Source: Tanypteryx hageni (taxonomy: Eukaryota; Arthropoda; Insecta; Odonata; Petaluridae). Taken from it: a stretch of 64,000 bases of DNA. The translations under genes and the position numbers were made by a program. Positions 45,366 to 56,530 of the stretch are shown in pieces (the stretch's first letter is position 1; the number at the start of each line of letters is the position of its first letter). The DNA is taken from contig CM054117.1 in the NCBI GenBank assembly GCA_028673005.1, positions 2,232,001 to 2,296,000 on the forward strand, in the 5' to 3' direction. Below the pieces are notes generated by a model. That model had not been told where the DNA came from, searched no databases, and saw only the letters and a list, made by a program, of their open reading frames with translations.

Positions 45366-46415
45366 TAAGATTTTGCAGGATAAATTGAAATAGCACCCGA
45401 AAGCATTTTGGTCTTACGTCAGAGAAGTCCAAGATAAAGGCCCCACTATTGCGTCACTGAGTTCGGAAACGGGAAATGTAGTTCATGATAGCGCGGAGAA
45501 AGCAAACCTTTTAATTCAACATTTTCAGAAAACCTTTACTCCTAATGACGATGAATGTGACACCACTATTCCTATGCATCAGGGCGACTCGATGGAAGAT
45601 TTAAGCCGTATTTAAAAATTATATTCGAGAAATCCATTGCGGAAGGTGTAGTTCCAAAATATTGGAAGATGGCACACGTTACGTCCATCCATAACCCCGA
45701 AAATTATAGGCCAATTTTCCTAACTTCATTATCGTGCAAGATACTTAAACACAAAATCTTTAGTTCTGTAATGCGCTATTTAGATAGTCACTCATTGCTT
45801 AGCGGATGCCAGCACGGATTTCGAAGAGATAGATCATGCGAAATGCAGCTCGGCATGTTCGTGGATGATTTGTTGCGATGCGGAGAGAAAAATACTCAGG
45901 TCGATGGCATATTCATTGACTTCAGAAAGGCGTTTGATAAAGTCTCTCATAAGAAAATAATTGCAAAGTTAGGACAATAAGGTATCAATCCAAAACTTGT
46001 GAGTGGGGTGAGATATTTACTCTCGAATAGAGACCAAATAGTTTTCATCGATGGGTACTACTCGTCCCCCGTTTAAGTTGCGTAGGGTTTTTCTCAGAGA
46101 AGTGTATTGGGCCCTCTACTTTTCTTAATCTATGTGAATGATATCTGCTCGATAGCTCGTAGTAAAATTAGACTTCTTGCTGATGATACCGATCTATATA
46201 AAGAAATAAAAAACCAGGAGGACCATCAGACGCTGCTTGAAGTCTGAAGAGCCATTTCAGCGTGGTGCAAAGAATGGCAAATTGAAATTAGTTACACTAA
46301 ACGTGCCGCAGTTACGTTCTGGAAAAGTAACAACATAAAAGTAGGTTTCGAGTATAAAAAAGATGGAATAAATATTCAAGCAGCCGAGTATGTAAAATAT
46401 TTAGGAGTAACCAGT

Positions 46416-46473
46416 CACCTGCCACACACCCTTGCGGTGGCTTGCAGGGTAAACTGTAAATGTAGGCGTAGAT
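46416..46473 (+). repeat. Short copy of the LINE 3' end inside its own RT frame
   Basis: CACCTGCCACACACC, then TTGCAGGG and TGTAGGCGTAGAT, match the element's own 3' end at 47,020-47,077 (CCTGCCACCCGCC, TTGCAGGG, TGTAGGTGTAGATGTA). The RT frame YVKYLGV is broken exactly here and resumes afterwards. Confidence 0.6.
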
Positions 46474-47084
46474 TTGTCGAGATCTTTCGTGTGACTTGCA
46501 CATTCGTCGAGTTATAGGCGCGGCCAGCAAGAAACTGGCTTTCATAGGTAGGATAGTACGGAACACTACAGAAAAAGTACGCGAAACCTGTTACTTATCA
46601 CTGGTTTGACCGCAAGTGGAAAACGCCTCATGCATATGGGATCCGTACGAGAAGGGACACATAATTCAATTGGAAAGAGTGCAACGCAGAGCAGCCAGAT
46701 TCGTAAAACAAAAGCACGAACATAAGGAAAGCGACACCTCATTATTGAGGGATTTGAACTGGGTACCACTGGGGGATCGTAGATTGAACTCAAGGTTGCG
46801 GCTTCCGGAGAAATACAGATTGGAATGTCTAAAAGACGAGGTTGTAGGAATAACTGAAGCTCCAACTTATATAGGTAGGAACGACCGTGACGATAAGATA
46901 CGTGAGATTGGTTGTACGACGGAGCGTTACCTAGGCTCGTTCATTCTGCGGACAATACGAGATCACAATAAAAAATTTCAACCTGCGAGTGACAATCTTT
47001 AGGTAGGTTTGGTGCATTGCACCCCCTGCCACCCGCCAATTAGGTGAATTGCAGGGAAACCTGTAGGTGTAGATGTACAAAGGA

Positions 47085-47717
47085 GGACTCTAAATTTTCA
47101 ACTTCAAGGCTCCAGTTCCAAAAGCAGAAGTGAAATTTCACTTTGGGCTATGTGAGGCCTTTCGTAATGAAGAAAAAGAAGATTGTTCCAAGACTTGCTC
47201 TGAGTTAGATGATACTGATTTAGATTATACAGATAGTGATATTGAATAATGTGAGTTTCTCAAACAAAAATGCTTCTAGATCTTCAACGCATCATAACGC
47301 TCTCCAAATGTATTGAATATAATTTATATTTGAAATTATCATTATAATATAAATCTAAGCAATTATTTATTTAAAAATAATTATTTTCAGTTATTAACTT
47401 AAAACAACTTGCCATTGTACATAAAGTTGGGTCAACTATTCGGACCTACCTTGAAAACGTTTGGAAAAATATGAATTTGGGGGATCTGAAATATGTACAT
47501 TTTGAATGGATTAAAATGTTTCAACCACATGATGTGCATCAGATAACGGCTAAGTTTTCCGAATTACCAAAAATAGATGATTGGCATCGGAGTGAACGAT
47601 ATCAGCCATGACTGGAACACCACAAACATAATAGGGGTTATACTCGTTTTGATGGACCACGTCCTTTGAAAAAATATTCTTATTTGTGTTGTGTATACAT
47701 AACGTAAAAATCGTTGC
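47085..47717 (+). pseudogene. Unrecognised Polinton coding remnants before right TIR
   Basis: Two plus-strand open stretches: 47,094-47,249 (FKAPVPKAEVKFHFGLCEAF, ending in an acidic DSDIE) and 47,399-47,700 (HKVGSTIRTYLENVWKNMNL, FEWIKMFQPHDVHQIT, then after one stop TRFDGPRPLKKY). The amino-acid composition looks coding and the stretches lie between LINE and TIR, so they are probably Polinton-derived, but I cannot assign them to a known Polinton gene. Confidence 0.35.
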
Positions 47718-48247
47718 ATTTTATTGTAAATAAAAACTTGATTAACCTGCTCAATATTTCGTTCCATTTTGACGTATTCAAATCCGCCGCCGTAACAGAT
47801 ACCAACGCAGAAAGTTTAATTCGATTCAAATCCGCCAACGTAACTGATACCAACTAAGAAATTTTAATTCGATTTGAATCCGCCGCCGTAGCAGATACCA
47901 ACCCAGAAAGTTAAATTCGATTCGAATCCGCCAACGTAACAGATACCAACCAAGAAACTTTAATTCGATTCGAATCTGCCGCCGTAACAGATACCAACCC
48001 AAAAAGTTTAATTCGATTCGAATCCGCCGCCGTAACAGATACCTTCAATTCAATAAATCGATTTAAATCTGACAACACCGGGTCCCCCGCCAAATACTCA
48101 ACACGGTCGTCTTTTGTTTTGATATATCGATCCTCACTTGGCCACACTGCGATCGCCTTTTGTTATGACTTCATTACGATCGTCTTTTGTTTATGACGTC
48201 ACAAATTCAAAATGGCGGCTGCGCCAAAAGCCTAAAATGTTACTACT
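47718..48247. repeat. Polinton right TIR
   Basis: 530 bp. It contains about 5.5 copies of the 48-bp subrepeat (CCGCCGCCGTAACAGATACC, 47,785-48,045), which makes it longer than the left TIR, plus some 60 bp near 48,060-48,110 with no counterpart on the left. A minus-strand open frame over it (VSVTAADSNRIK repeats) is an artefact of the 48-bp period. Confidence 0.85.
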
Positions 48248-48725
48248 ACCCTTTTTCGCCCTCTTTCCCTTCTGTCACCTCATTCCCTTTCTGTCGCACT
48301 ATTCTCCCTTAATCGCAATCTTCTCAATCTGTCGCAATATTCTTCATCTGTCGCCCACTTCTCCTCTGTTGTATTATTCTCACTCTGTCCTACTTATCTC
48401 TTTCTGCCGCTCTCTTCTCCCTCTGTCTCAATATTCTCTCTCTGTCGCCTTCTTTTCCCTCTGTCGCCTTCATCCCTCACATTCACCCTATTCTCCCACA
48501 TTCACCCTCTTTTTCCCCTATCGCCCATTTCTCTCTCTTTAACCCACCTCTCCCTCTGTCGACCTCTTCTCACTCATTCGTCATCTTCTCCCTCTCTCGC
48601 TCTCTTCTGTCTCTCCCGCCCTCTTCTCCATGTCGCACACTTCTCCCTCTATCGCCTTCTTCTCTTTCTGTCGCCTTCTTTTCCTTTACTCGCCCTCTAC
48701 TCCCTCTCTCGCCTTCTTATACCTT
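48248..48725 (+). repeat. 19-bp minisatellite array, right part
   Basis: About 25 units of the CTCTGTCGCCCTCTTCTCC repeat in the same orientation as 34,398-35,814. It shows that the Polinton landed inside one continuous array. Confidence 0.88.
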
Positions 48726-49985
48726 TGCAACCCTACGCAGGTGTATCCTCTTGCCGTAAGAGACACATCTTCGTCTTGTCTGTTCAGCCAACAATAACTT
48801 AACATTAGATGATATATCCGAAAGATTGTCGAAATATTTTGAGAAACCCGATTGCTGTCTATGACTTAGTGGCAGGTCGAGTACGATTCCAGTGTAATGG
48901 ATTAACATTATAATGGGCATATTCTAAAATTGGAAAAATTGCAGCTCTGTCAGCGCGATTAGTGAAATAAATATGTCCCTCTTCACATAGCATTATTCTT
49001 CATTATACTTGTACTTGAGTAGGATTTCCTTAATGGAACTCCGATTTCATGTTAGATTAAAGCTTTTTGTTAAGAAAAGACAAGAGAACTTACCTGTTGT
49101 GTTACAAATTGTTGGGATGATGAGTTACCGCGAATAATTGAATCGCTTATATTGTAAATCATTCCAAAATAATAAAATATGGATATAGAAAGATTAAAAT
49201 ATCTGTTAAGATTGTTATTTGCCATATGACAATCGGGCATCAGAATCGGATATCGAAAATTGAATTTGAGATGTCTTAAGAAATTTATTGCTCTGCAGCC
49301 CCTAGCACTCACATTACTGAGGAATTACAGAATATTATGATGGTTTAGCATTCTATTTAAAATAACTAAAATAAGCTAGCTATGAACTGGTTATGAGGAG
49401 AATTTTGAGATTTTCATGGTATTAGAAGGAGCGTTTAGATAGGAAGCGATGTCTCTATTTATGTATGTGCCGAGTCTAAATGAAAAATCTGGTGGTTAGG
49501 ACGTATAAAGGAGGAAGAGGAATAGGAAGGATAGTTGGAGAGTAAGGGGCGGCAGAGGAATGGAGAATAACAGGTAAAGTTTTGAGGAAACCATTTCCTC
49601 AGAGAAGGCATCCTTCATGCCTAAATGCTTACTTTCCTGTCGACAATGCCACCTGTGAACTGGCGAACGAATTTTTCAACAGCTCTAATCATAATCCTCT
49701 CCTGCCCTTCTATCCCTCCGCCCATGCGAGGTCTCTCCCACCCTCTTAATCATCTCGAATTATCATCCTTTTTTATCCTTTCTACGTCCGAATGAAAACC
49801 CCTTCCCCATCATTTTGCATTTCCTTCCCTCTAGCCTCGTCCACGACGTTTCTGTTAGCGTAGACGCAACGTCGAGAAAAAGAGCGCGATATAAAAACTA
49901 ATCGATGCCTTTGTTTGTCTAAGGATTCGAAGCAAAGGGGGAGAGAATTTAAATGCGTGCTCCTTCCCCGAGAGATGTGAGCATC
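48726..49985. other. Unassigned DNA
   Basis: No gene, RNA or element is recognised between the two minisatellite blocks. Confidence 0.4.
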
Positions 49986-50572
49986 AGGGGGGAAATATAT
50001 CTCCAGAGGGCGATGAGGGCGCGAGAGGAATAAGATGAAGAGGGGAGAAGAGAATGGCAGAGGGAAAAGAGAACGAGAGAGGGAGTAGATGGCGCCAAAA
50101 GGAGAAGGCGACAGAGAAAGGAGATGATGACAGAGGAAGAAGAGGTCGACAGAGGGTGATGAGGGCGACAGATGAAGAAGAGGGAGAAAGAGGGTGATAA
50201 GGGTGACAGTTAGAGAAGAGGGCGACAGAGGGTGATGAGGGCGACAGAGGGAGAAGAGTGCGACAGAGGGTGAAGAGGGTGACAGAGGGTGATGAGGGTT
50301 ACAGAGGGAGAAGAGGGCGACAGAGGTTGCTGAGGGCGACAGAGGGAGAACAGGGCGACAGAGGTTGCTGAGGGCGACAGAGGGAGAACAGGGCGACAGA
50401 GGGCAATGAGGGCGACAGAGGGAGAACAGGGCGACAGAGGGCGATGAGGGCGACAGAGGGAGAACAGGGCGACAGAGGGCGATGAGGGCGACAGACGGAG
50501 AAGAGGGCGACAGAGGGTGATGAGGGCAACAGATGGAGAATAATGCGACAGGGGGAAATGAGGACGAGAGTG
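49986..50572 (-). repeat. 19-bp minisatellite array, opposite orientation
   Basis: Units GGCGACAGAGGGAGAAGAG alternate with GGCGACAGAGGGTGATGAG, giving a 38-bp higher-order period, much more regular than the plus-orientation arrays (most regular at 50,210-50,530). The 305-codon minus-strand frame over it, with PSVALFSLCRPH repeats, is an artefact of the 57-bp frame period. Confidence 0.88.
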
Positions 50573-52080
50573 AGACTAAGCAGTCTCTTCTTCCATCTAA
50601 CTCATTGTCAATTACACTCAGTACGAAAGTAAAGAAGAATGAAAATAAAATAATTGATCTCATAAAATAAATTACTACATAATATAAACACATTGCCAAA
50701 TTAGCATTTTTGGAAATGAAAACGGGGGAGATTTGGTTTTATGTGAAGAAAAACAAGGGAAAATTAAGGTACCATTCCCTAGGATATACCCCACTACAGG
50801 AGAACGCCTAAACAGGAAGGGAGGTGTGAAAAACCTGCGAAAGCTACTGATAGCGATATTAAAAAGTTGAAAGGATCCTATTAGAAAATTACATAAAATG
50901 AAAAATCACAAACACATTTATACATAAAAACTAAGAAAACTTACATGTTCACATTAAAGCGTCCATATACATATGCAGATATTTAAATACTTTCGACAAC
51001 CTGTAAGAGATAATAATTGCTTGTCAGTTTAAGATTTTGAAGAACGCATATGCTAATATTTAATTAGATTGGAAGACCTGTAAGAGAAAATTTCGATTTA
51101 TTCCAAAAATTCTCAAACGATTTTGATTTAAATTCACACATTTATAGAGCTTGGTTACATAATCAATACTAAGTACCTAAGCCGTATTTATAAAAAATAA
51201 CTATCAAGTTAGATTTTCACATAAATGCGGTTATAGATGTATTCTTACAATTAACATGCACAGAGCATTTTCTGCTGTTTTGTTGCTTTTGTAGGAGTTC
51301 CAGCCAGTGAGGAATAAGTGTAGTGAGTCCAGATTCATGCGTAAGTATATGAGAAAGTTCGTGCAATGTATATTTTTCCGATTTTCATTACTCTATTGAT
51401 ATTTAAGAAATATATGTAGCTACGTAGTGATATTTAATTATACGTGTTTATAAGGTCCTTTTATATGGTTTTGAGATTCGAACTTTTCGTGTTTACGGTT
51501 AGCTCTAATTAACGTTATTCAAATATAATGGTTATGCCGCTTAATAATATCTTAAATTTAATGTTTGGATGCACCACATGAACCATTGATATGAAAACGT
51601 AAATTTATTATATTCACCAAGAGGGAAAAACATTAAATCAGAATAGCCAAAATATGACGCTGTTTAATAAGTTTTTTGATGATGATATTAAAACAGCCAT
51701 GCTGCGGAAATAGATTATATTACTGCGATGATGGACGATGTTGTGAAGATATTAGTAGTTAAAACGTGCATTATTATTCAAAAGCGCTTACATTTCTTCG
51801 AGAGGATATTTTCGGGCTTTTAACGAGCAAAAAGGGAAAAAATTATTGAAAGATTATCTGAGATATAAATCCTCACAATTTCACGAGTCGCGCGAAAGAA
51901 GGCCCAAAAGTGATTGCTGCCGTGTCTATGAAAAGCTTTAAAAGGGGCCCAAGAGGGCGGAAGGGGCGACTGAGGATAAATAAAGGCGAGAAAGACACGT
52001 CGTAAAAGGATTAGAGGAAGAGTGAGACTGTGTGGAGAATAAATGTGAAGAGAGAGGAATGGAAGGAGAGAGGATAGGAG
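50573..52080. other. Unassigned AT-rich DNA
   Basis: I see nothing identifiable. Confidence 0.4.
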
Positions 52081-52240
52081 AGGAGGGGAAATGGAGGGGG
52101 AAAAGAGAAAGAAGGGAAAGGGAGAGAGGGGAAGGGAGAAAGGGGAAGGGAGAGAGGGGAAGGGAGAAAGGGGAAGGGAGAGAGGGGAAGGGAGAAAGGG
52201 GAAGGGAGAGAGGGGAAAGGGAGATAGGAGAAAAAGAGGG
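52081..52240 (+). repeat. GA-rich tandem repeat, 14/28-bp period
   Basis: AGAGAGGGGAAGGG alternates with AGAAAGGGGAAGGG (52,119-52,222). Purine-only on the plus strand, so open on all frames. Could form triplex DNA. Confidence 0.85.
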
Positions 52241-52900
52241 AGACACTCCTTCCCCGCTCTCCATGCCCTAACTCACTATTTTTTCTATTTTAATAACTTT
52301 TTGCGCATTTATCTCATTCTTATTGTTTCACGTGCATTTGGAATTACAACAATTAAAATTGCACCATTAAATATTTCTGCAGAAGATTCATTTTTAATTT
52401 TCTTGGTTTACGAGAAATTTTAATTTTGTGTAATATTTTCGCTAATTCAGAATCTTAACCTACTAAGAATGGAAAATAACTGTATTTCGTGTTCTCACAT
52501 TTTCAGCTTATAAACCAATTAGTAAGATTAGTTTTTACTATCGCGGAAATAATATGCTTTAGATAATCCCATTTACAGTCTAATTCATGAATTATTGGAG
52601 ACTAATATGGTTTTCGCGTATTGTACGAAAAGCAATCACGTGTCTAAATGGCCATACCAATCCCCCAGTCTATGAAATTGTTTCCTTCTTTGAAGGGTTA
52701 ACCTAGGTGCATGCGGCGCTTCTGGGATTTTAGTGTTGCTCCCTAAACCAACTTGTTGAACCGGATAAAGCCTCTGGAAAGCAATATTCGAAAGGACCGG
52801 AAAGACCCGTTCACTCCGAAAGAGAAAATTTTATGAAATGGCGTAACCACTGCTCGTGTTCCGCTGATGTAATGAAGACCGGCTTAGAATGCGGCGTAGG
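52241..52900. other. Unassigned DNA
   Basis: No feature is supported here; the sequence is ordinary AT-rich DNA leading into the SINE. Confidence 0.35.
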
Positions 52901-52914
52901 ATGTTTAAAATGCC

Positions 52915-53200
52915 CTCTTGCCTTGGAATGGCTAGAGCGTTGTTCCACGCAGCGGTCTCAGGTTTGCATCCGGCGGGCGTCGAATTTTTCAACCTGGGAT
53001 CGTCCCATTCAATTTTTTTTATTTTGAGGAGACCGCGCAAGACGAAAGGGACGTGAAGCAGTTAGCCCACTTGATGCTCTTCGTAAAGAGTAGGCTAATT
53101 CCGGCCCCTGTTTTACCTCCTCCCTTGTGTTTTTATCCGGTGTGTAAGGAGTCACGGCTATAATAATTCAAGACCCTGATTTGCCATAAATACATACCAA
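52915..53200 (+). mobile_element. tRNA-derived SINE, same 3' domain as the 27-kb copy
   Basis: Head with A-box-like TGGCTAGAGCG (52,929) and B box GGTTTGCATCC (52,961-52,971, one or two changes from GGTTCGAATCC). Body about 150 bp with CTTCGTAAAGAGTAGGC. The 3' domain (53,146-53,197) has GGAGTCACGGCTATAATAAT and GATTTGCCATAAATACATAC. The last ~50 bp align with the minus-strand SINE at 26,941-26,991, while the heads differ. Confidence 0.8.
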
Positions 53201-56200
53201 CCAGCCAACGGTATTGCATTATCGATAGCTCTTCCAAGACAGAACCTCCCCTCGCCCGAATCCTAACACGTTATTTCCTTTTAAAAGGTGTGATATACGT
53301 ACAAAATTGAAATAGAGGAGGAATAAAATGCTCCCCACACATAAATACCGAGAGTACGGAGACAGCGCACGAGACGGCCATTACAGAGTTGGAACGAGCA
53401 CGCTGGAGCCAAGTGTCCGAGGAGAACGCACGTAAAGGCATTCGGACTGGCATCTTTTGAATCTTTCGGGGAGTGACTCCTTAAATCCTACGTGGTGTTT
53501 TTATGCGCCTTGCGCGCTCGCGGTGGCGAAAAATTGATTCATTTCTCATCGTTTGAAGAAATAACAGATCATTAGAAAGAAAGAAACTTGATGGAAAAAT
53601 CGATCATAGCATTTCGCCTATCGAAGAGGTAAACTGCTTTCTTCGTCGCCCATAGGCCATCTCGACGCTGCGCTCTGTTTATATTTTTTTGCCTCGACGA
53701 TTTTTAATGTAAGATTTTTATCGTGGTTGGTGGAGATGGTGCAGCGAGATAGGCAGTTTTGTAGGCTGGCCGTGGGTTTCTTTTTCGAAGCCAGGTGCTC
53801 GGCTTACCTCGTTCAAGGTGGTGTCGACGAGGAAAGGAATAGCTTCTTTTGTTGGGAGAGAGAGAGGTGCTCACCTCTCATGGGAGGTGTTTATGCAGCA
53901 GAACTATTTAAACTATGACAAGGGAAAATCCCATAGAACTCATGAATTCATTTCGGAGAAATATAAAAAGGCATTTGAGTATCAAAAATAACATGTGGTC
54001 TGACGTTGTAATCGAATACATGAGGTGAACATTTTGTGCGTCATCACATGAATTGGTATTTTCTTCACTCCGACATCGCTATGGCGTTTTCCATATGAGA
54101 TAAATAAACTAAGCCGAAGCAAAAGGACGTCATTTTTCCAAATAAATGTCTTCAATCAATTGATTTGAAATTTATTTAAGTTTCTGAAATGAAAAATGAA
54201 ATTATGTCGTATTTTTTGTCTATTGATTTGGTTGTGTCCCGACTCCTTATCTCGATTTTAGCAAAACTTTAAATGTAGTTAAATATATCTCACTCACATG
54301 TTTGTTAAATTCATTGTTGATGAAGCAAGATGGGCAAATTAATATAACATGTTATGTAAGGATTTCCAAAAATCAAACTTGGAAGAAATCTGCGAAGAAC
54401 TTGTTTTGAAATGAATTACAAGTCTGTTCATGATTGAGTTTTCCAGGCGCTACTTCTTAGTAAATAATCGTCTTTTGTTCTTAGACGGGTTTACTCTACT
54501 AATTGTTATTAATCATACTGCAGTCTATAATCGATAAAGAGACTATTTTCTTTTACAATTATTTAGTCTTATTTATGTCTATATTACCTATCTACATATT
54601 GTATACTGCCAGAATCGAGAAATTCCTTTGGTTATGACATTTTTGAACCAATACGTTCGTGATTTAGAATTTTACGGAATTACACAAGATAAACCTAAAT
54701 TATAAATGATACTAAATATAAAAAGTCCTTTTTTAATTATGTTATTAACAATACTAAATTCAATTCCTGGATGATTACACTCCTGCAACAGGTTCCAGCT
54801 TTCGCAATGAAGCATTGTTCCCTCAATAAAATCAATAAAACAAAACCATTCAGTTTGATGTTACTATACTTCCAGTCACCTCGTTTCTTTCCTCCAGACG
54901 ACAGAAGAGGGCAAGTCCTTCCCGTCTCTTTCTGCCCCTTCCCGTCCCTCTCGGCCCCTTGCCTCCCCTCTCGACCCTTCCCGCCCCTTTCTGCCCCCCG
55001 AACCCTCTCTGCGGTGCCACGCCGTCTGAGGACGCCTCGCATATCCGGAGGGACATGGGAGGTTAGAGGAAACCGTTTCCTGAGTCCACGGAATGAGTTC
55101 TCTTTTGTGAATGGCTCGTTTAAGAGTCGAGAGTCAAGAGGGTGAGGGTGAGAATTCTAAGGAACCGCACCACACCCCACGGCCCACCTTCCTACGCGCC
55201 ATCCCCACCCGTTCGAAAACCCTTTGAATGGAGGAAGGTCCGTATCCGTCCTTTCTATCTCTCTCTTTCTCCCTCTCTCTCCCCCTCTCTTCCTCTCTCT
55301 TCCTCTCTCTTCCTATCTTTCCCTCTCTCTCGCAAGAGATGAAAAATATCTGCGGGACACTTAAAAGGCGTTGAGGTGCGGCTACGGAATGTCTCGGGTA
55401 TGTGTGATTACTCGAACGAGATTTCGTTCTAGAGGTTGATGATCCAAAGTGGAGTGGGCGGTCGCCACCTCGAGACGGAGTTCTTTTATGGAACCTCGGA
55501 ATGGGTCATAAACGCTACATTTCTTTAGGGAAAATAATTAGAGTCCACACCTCCCGCTGGTCTCTGGGTTACCTCAAGTTACGTGTTTCATTTGTCAGAG
55601 AGAATTTTCTTACAGATTACTGTAGCAACTAACGTACCATCCGTTAGTTACCTTCTGTAAATTAAGAAGGCATTACACGACAGTGGTTTATATTAGGCTC
55701 AAAATTAGAAAAAATAGATTCGCATGGCTTTTCACATTTTGTTTATTTTTCAGTCACAAATGGAAAATAAATTCAAAATAAATATCACCTTCTCTAATTT
55801 GTGAGTAGATGAGAGCTTATGAGCGAAGCGACTGCAAATTTTATGTGTGAGCGAAATTTCGCTTATCGGAAGTTTTAAGTGTGAACTGATAATCTCGCCT
55901 TACTTTGAAACACGACAACTATCTTAAGATGTTAAAGGGCTTTTGCGTGGAATTCTGCCAGAATAACACTCCCGTTCACGACACAAGGGTGAAGACACTG
56001 TTATAGGTACCACAACGGCTACAAATACATTTCTCTCGCTAAACTCATTCATATAATATTTCATAAGAAACAATGTGTTAAAAAATCACCGGTTTCAAAG
56101 TGCGCCACAAGCAACGTAAAAAAACATCGCACAGTGCATCGAAGATAGCAGCGCAAGTTTTGAAACACCAGTCATTCTTATGTTTACTCAAAAATTGCAT

Positions 56201-56480
56201 ATTTTCCTATTCAGCCGTAAAAATATTTTGGACGACTACGGAGCACTACTTGCAAGATGAAACTAGCAAACATAAAGAAAGGTCAGCAGCGCTTGCGATA
56301 CAACAGAAATACTTTTGAAAGGCAAGATAGGAAAGCACCTCACTATTATAAATGTATTCTGGAAAAGGACGGAAAAGGGACAAGTGTACAAGGGAAACTG
56401 CACTGACCCACGCTGACCACATTCGTCCCTTCTCCGAATAAACGTACTTCGGTTCAGTGGCACCGCACTCGCCTAGACAC
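53201..56480. other. Unassigned DNA with low-complexity segments
   Basis: A C/T-rich region at 54,890-55,340 gives open frames on both strands without domains. A 77-bp GC-rich piece near 53,340-53,460 contains a 60-codon minus-strand frame with a hydrophobic centre; I cannot support it as a gene. Confidence 0.35.
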
Positions 56481-56486
56481 GCCACC

Positions 56487-56530
56487 AGGGGCGGGCCGAG
56501 GAATTTTGGCGCCCCGGGCGAGATAGCGTC
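56487..56530 (+). repeat. hAT-like terminal sequence, orphan
   Basis: CAGGGGCGGGCCGAGG, then GGCGCCCCGGGCGAG, is typical of one end of non-autonomous hAT elements. No inverted mate is found downstream, so the element is probably truncated. Confidence 0.4.

Larger units (their letters stand above)
44023..47002 (+). pseudogene. LINE endonuclease-RT (CR1/jockey group)
   Basis: Endonuclease end: IIIKGDFNLPSIDW, NNILDLLATNLPERMNRVS and GISDHKAVYVKF (catalytic SDH). Linker: ESLCMFRECKDKFIP and ELTWYNQEVRSALRQQRKL. After the unknown insert the frame returns at about 45,385 with HPKAFWSYVRE. RT: NPENYRPIFLTSLSCKILKH, GCQHGFRRDRSCEMQL, IFIDFRKAFDKVSHKKII, then the catalytic region as LLADDTDLYKE (46,170-46,205), and YVKYLGV. 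C-terminus: LERVQRRAARFV, SLLRDLNWVPLGDRR and FILRTIRDHNK, ending at 47,002. Multiple stops and shifts. Confidence 0.85.
44023..47077 (+). mobile_element. CR1/jockey-group LINE inside the Polinton, with nested insertions
   Basis: 5'-truncated in the endonuclease. The 3' end is TGTAGGTGTAGATGTA (47,062-47,077). Two stretches do not belong to the coding sequence: 44,705-45,365 (unknown insert) and 46,416-46,473 (a copy of the element's own 3' end). A related endonuclease fragment is at 63.2-63.8 kb. Confidence 0.75.
35815..48247 (+). mobile_element. Polinton/Maverick element with two nested LINEs
   Basis: It is bounded by TIRs starting AGTAGT (35,815) and, inverted, ending ACTACT (48,247). Shared blocks are CTTTTGGCGCAGCCGCCATT, GACGATCGTAAT and ATTGAGCAGGTT, up to an inner TTTTATTTACAATAAAAT. 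All recognisable genes are on the plus strand: polymerase B C-terminus, packaging ATPase, two small proteins, integrase, a capsid-type protein and a small minor-capsid-type protein. LINE insertions occupy 40.09-43.24 and 44.02-47.08 kb. Without them the element would be about 6.2 kb, far below the usual 15-20 kb, so large parts (most of polymerase, major capsid, protease) are gone. No clear 6-bp target duplication is visible. Confidence 0.88.

Noticed and set aside
47911..48147. Minus-strand frame with VSVTAADSNRIK repeats
   Set aside because: The 48-bp subrepeat of the Polinton TIR is divisible by three, so this is not a protein gene.
35809..48253. 6-bp target duplication of the Polinton
   Set aside because: The bases directly outside (ATTGCC on the left, ACCCTT on the right) do not match; the duplication is decayed or the ends are off by a few bases.
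49782..50699. 305-codon minus-strand open frame with PSVALFSLCRPH repeats
   Set aside because: It is the translation of the 19-bp minisatellite; three units make 57 bp, so any stop-free phase stays open. The same applies to frames at 34,978-35,596 and 35,611-35,856.
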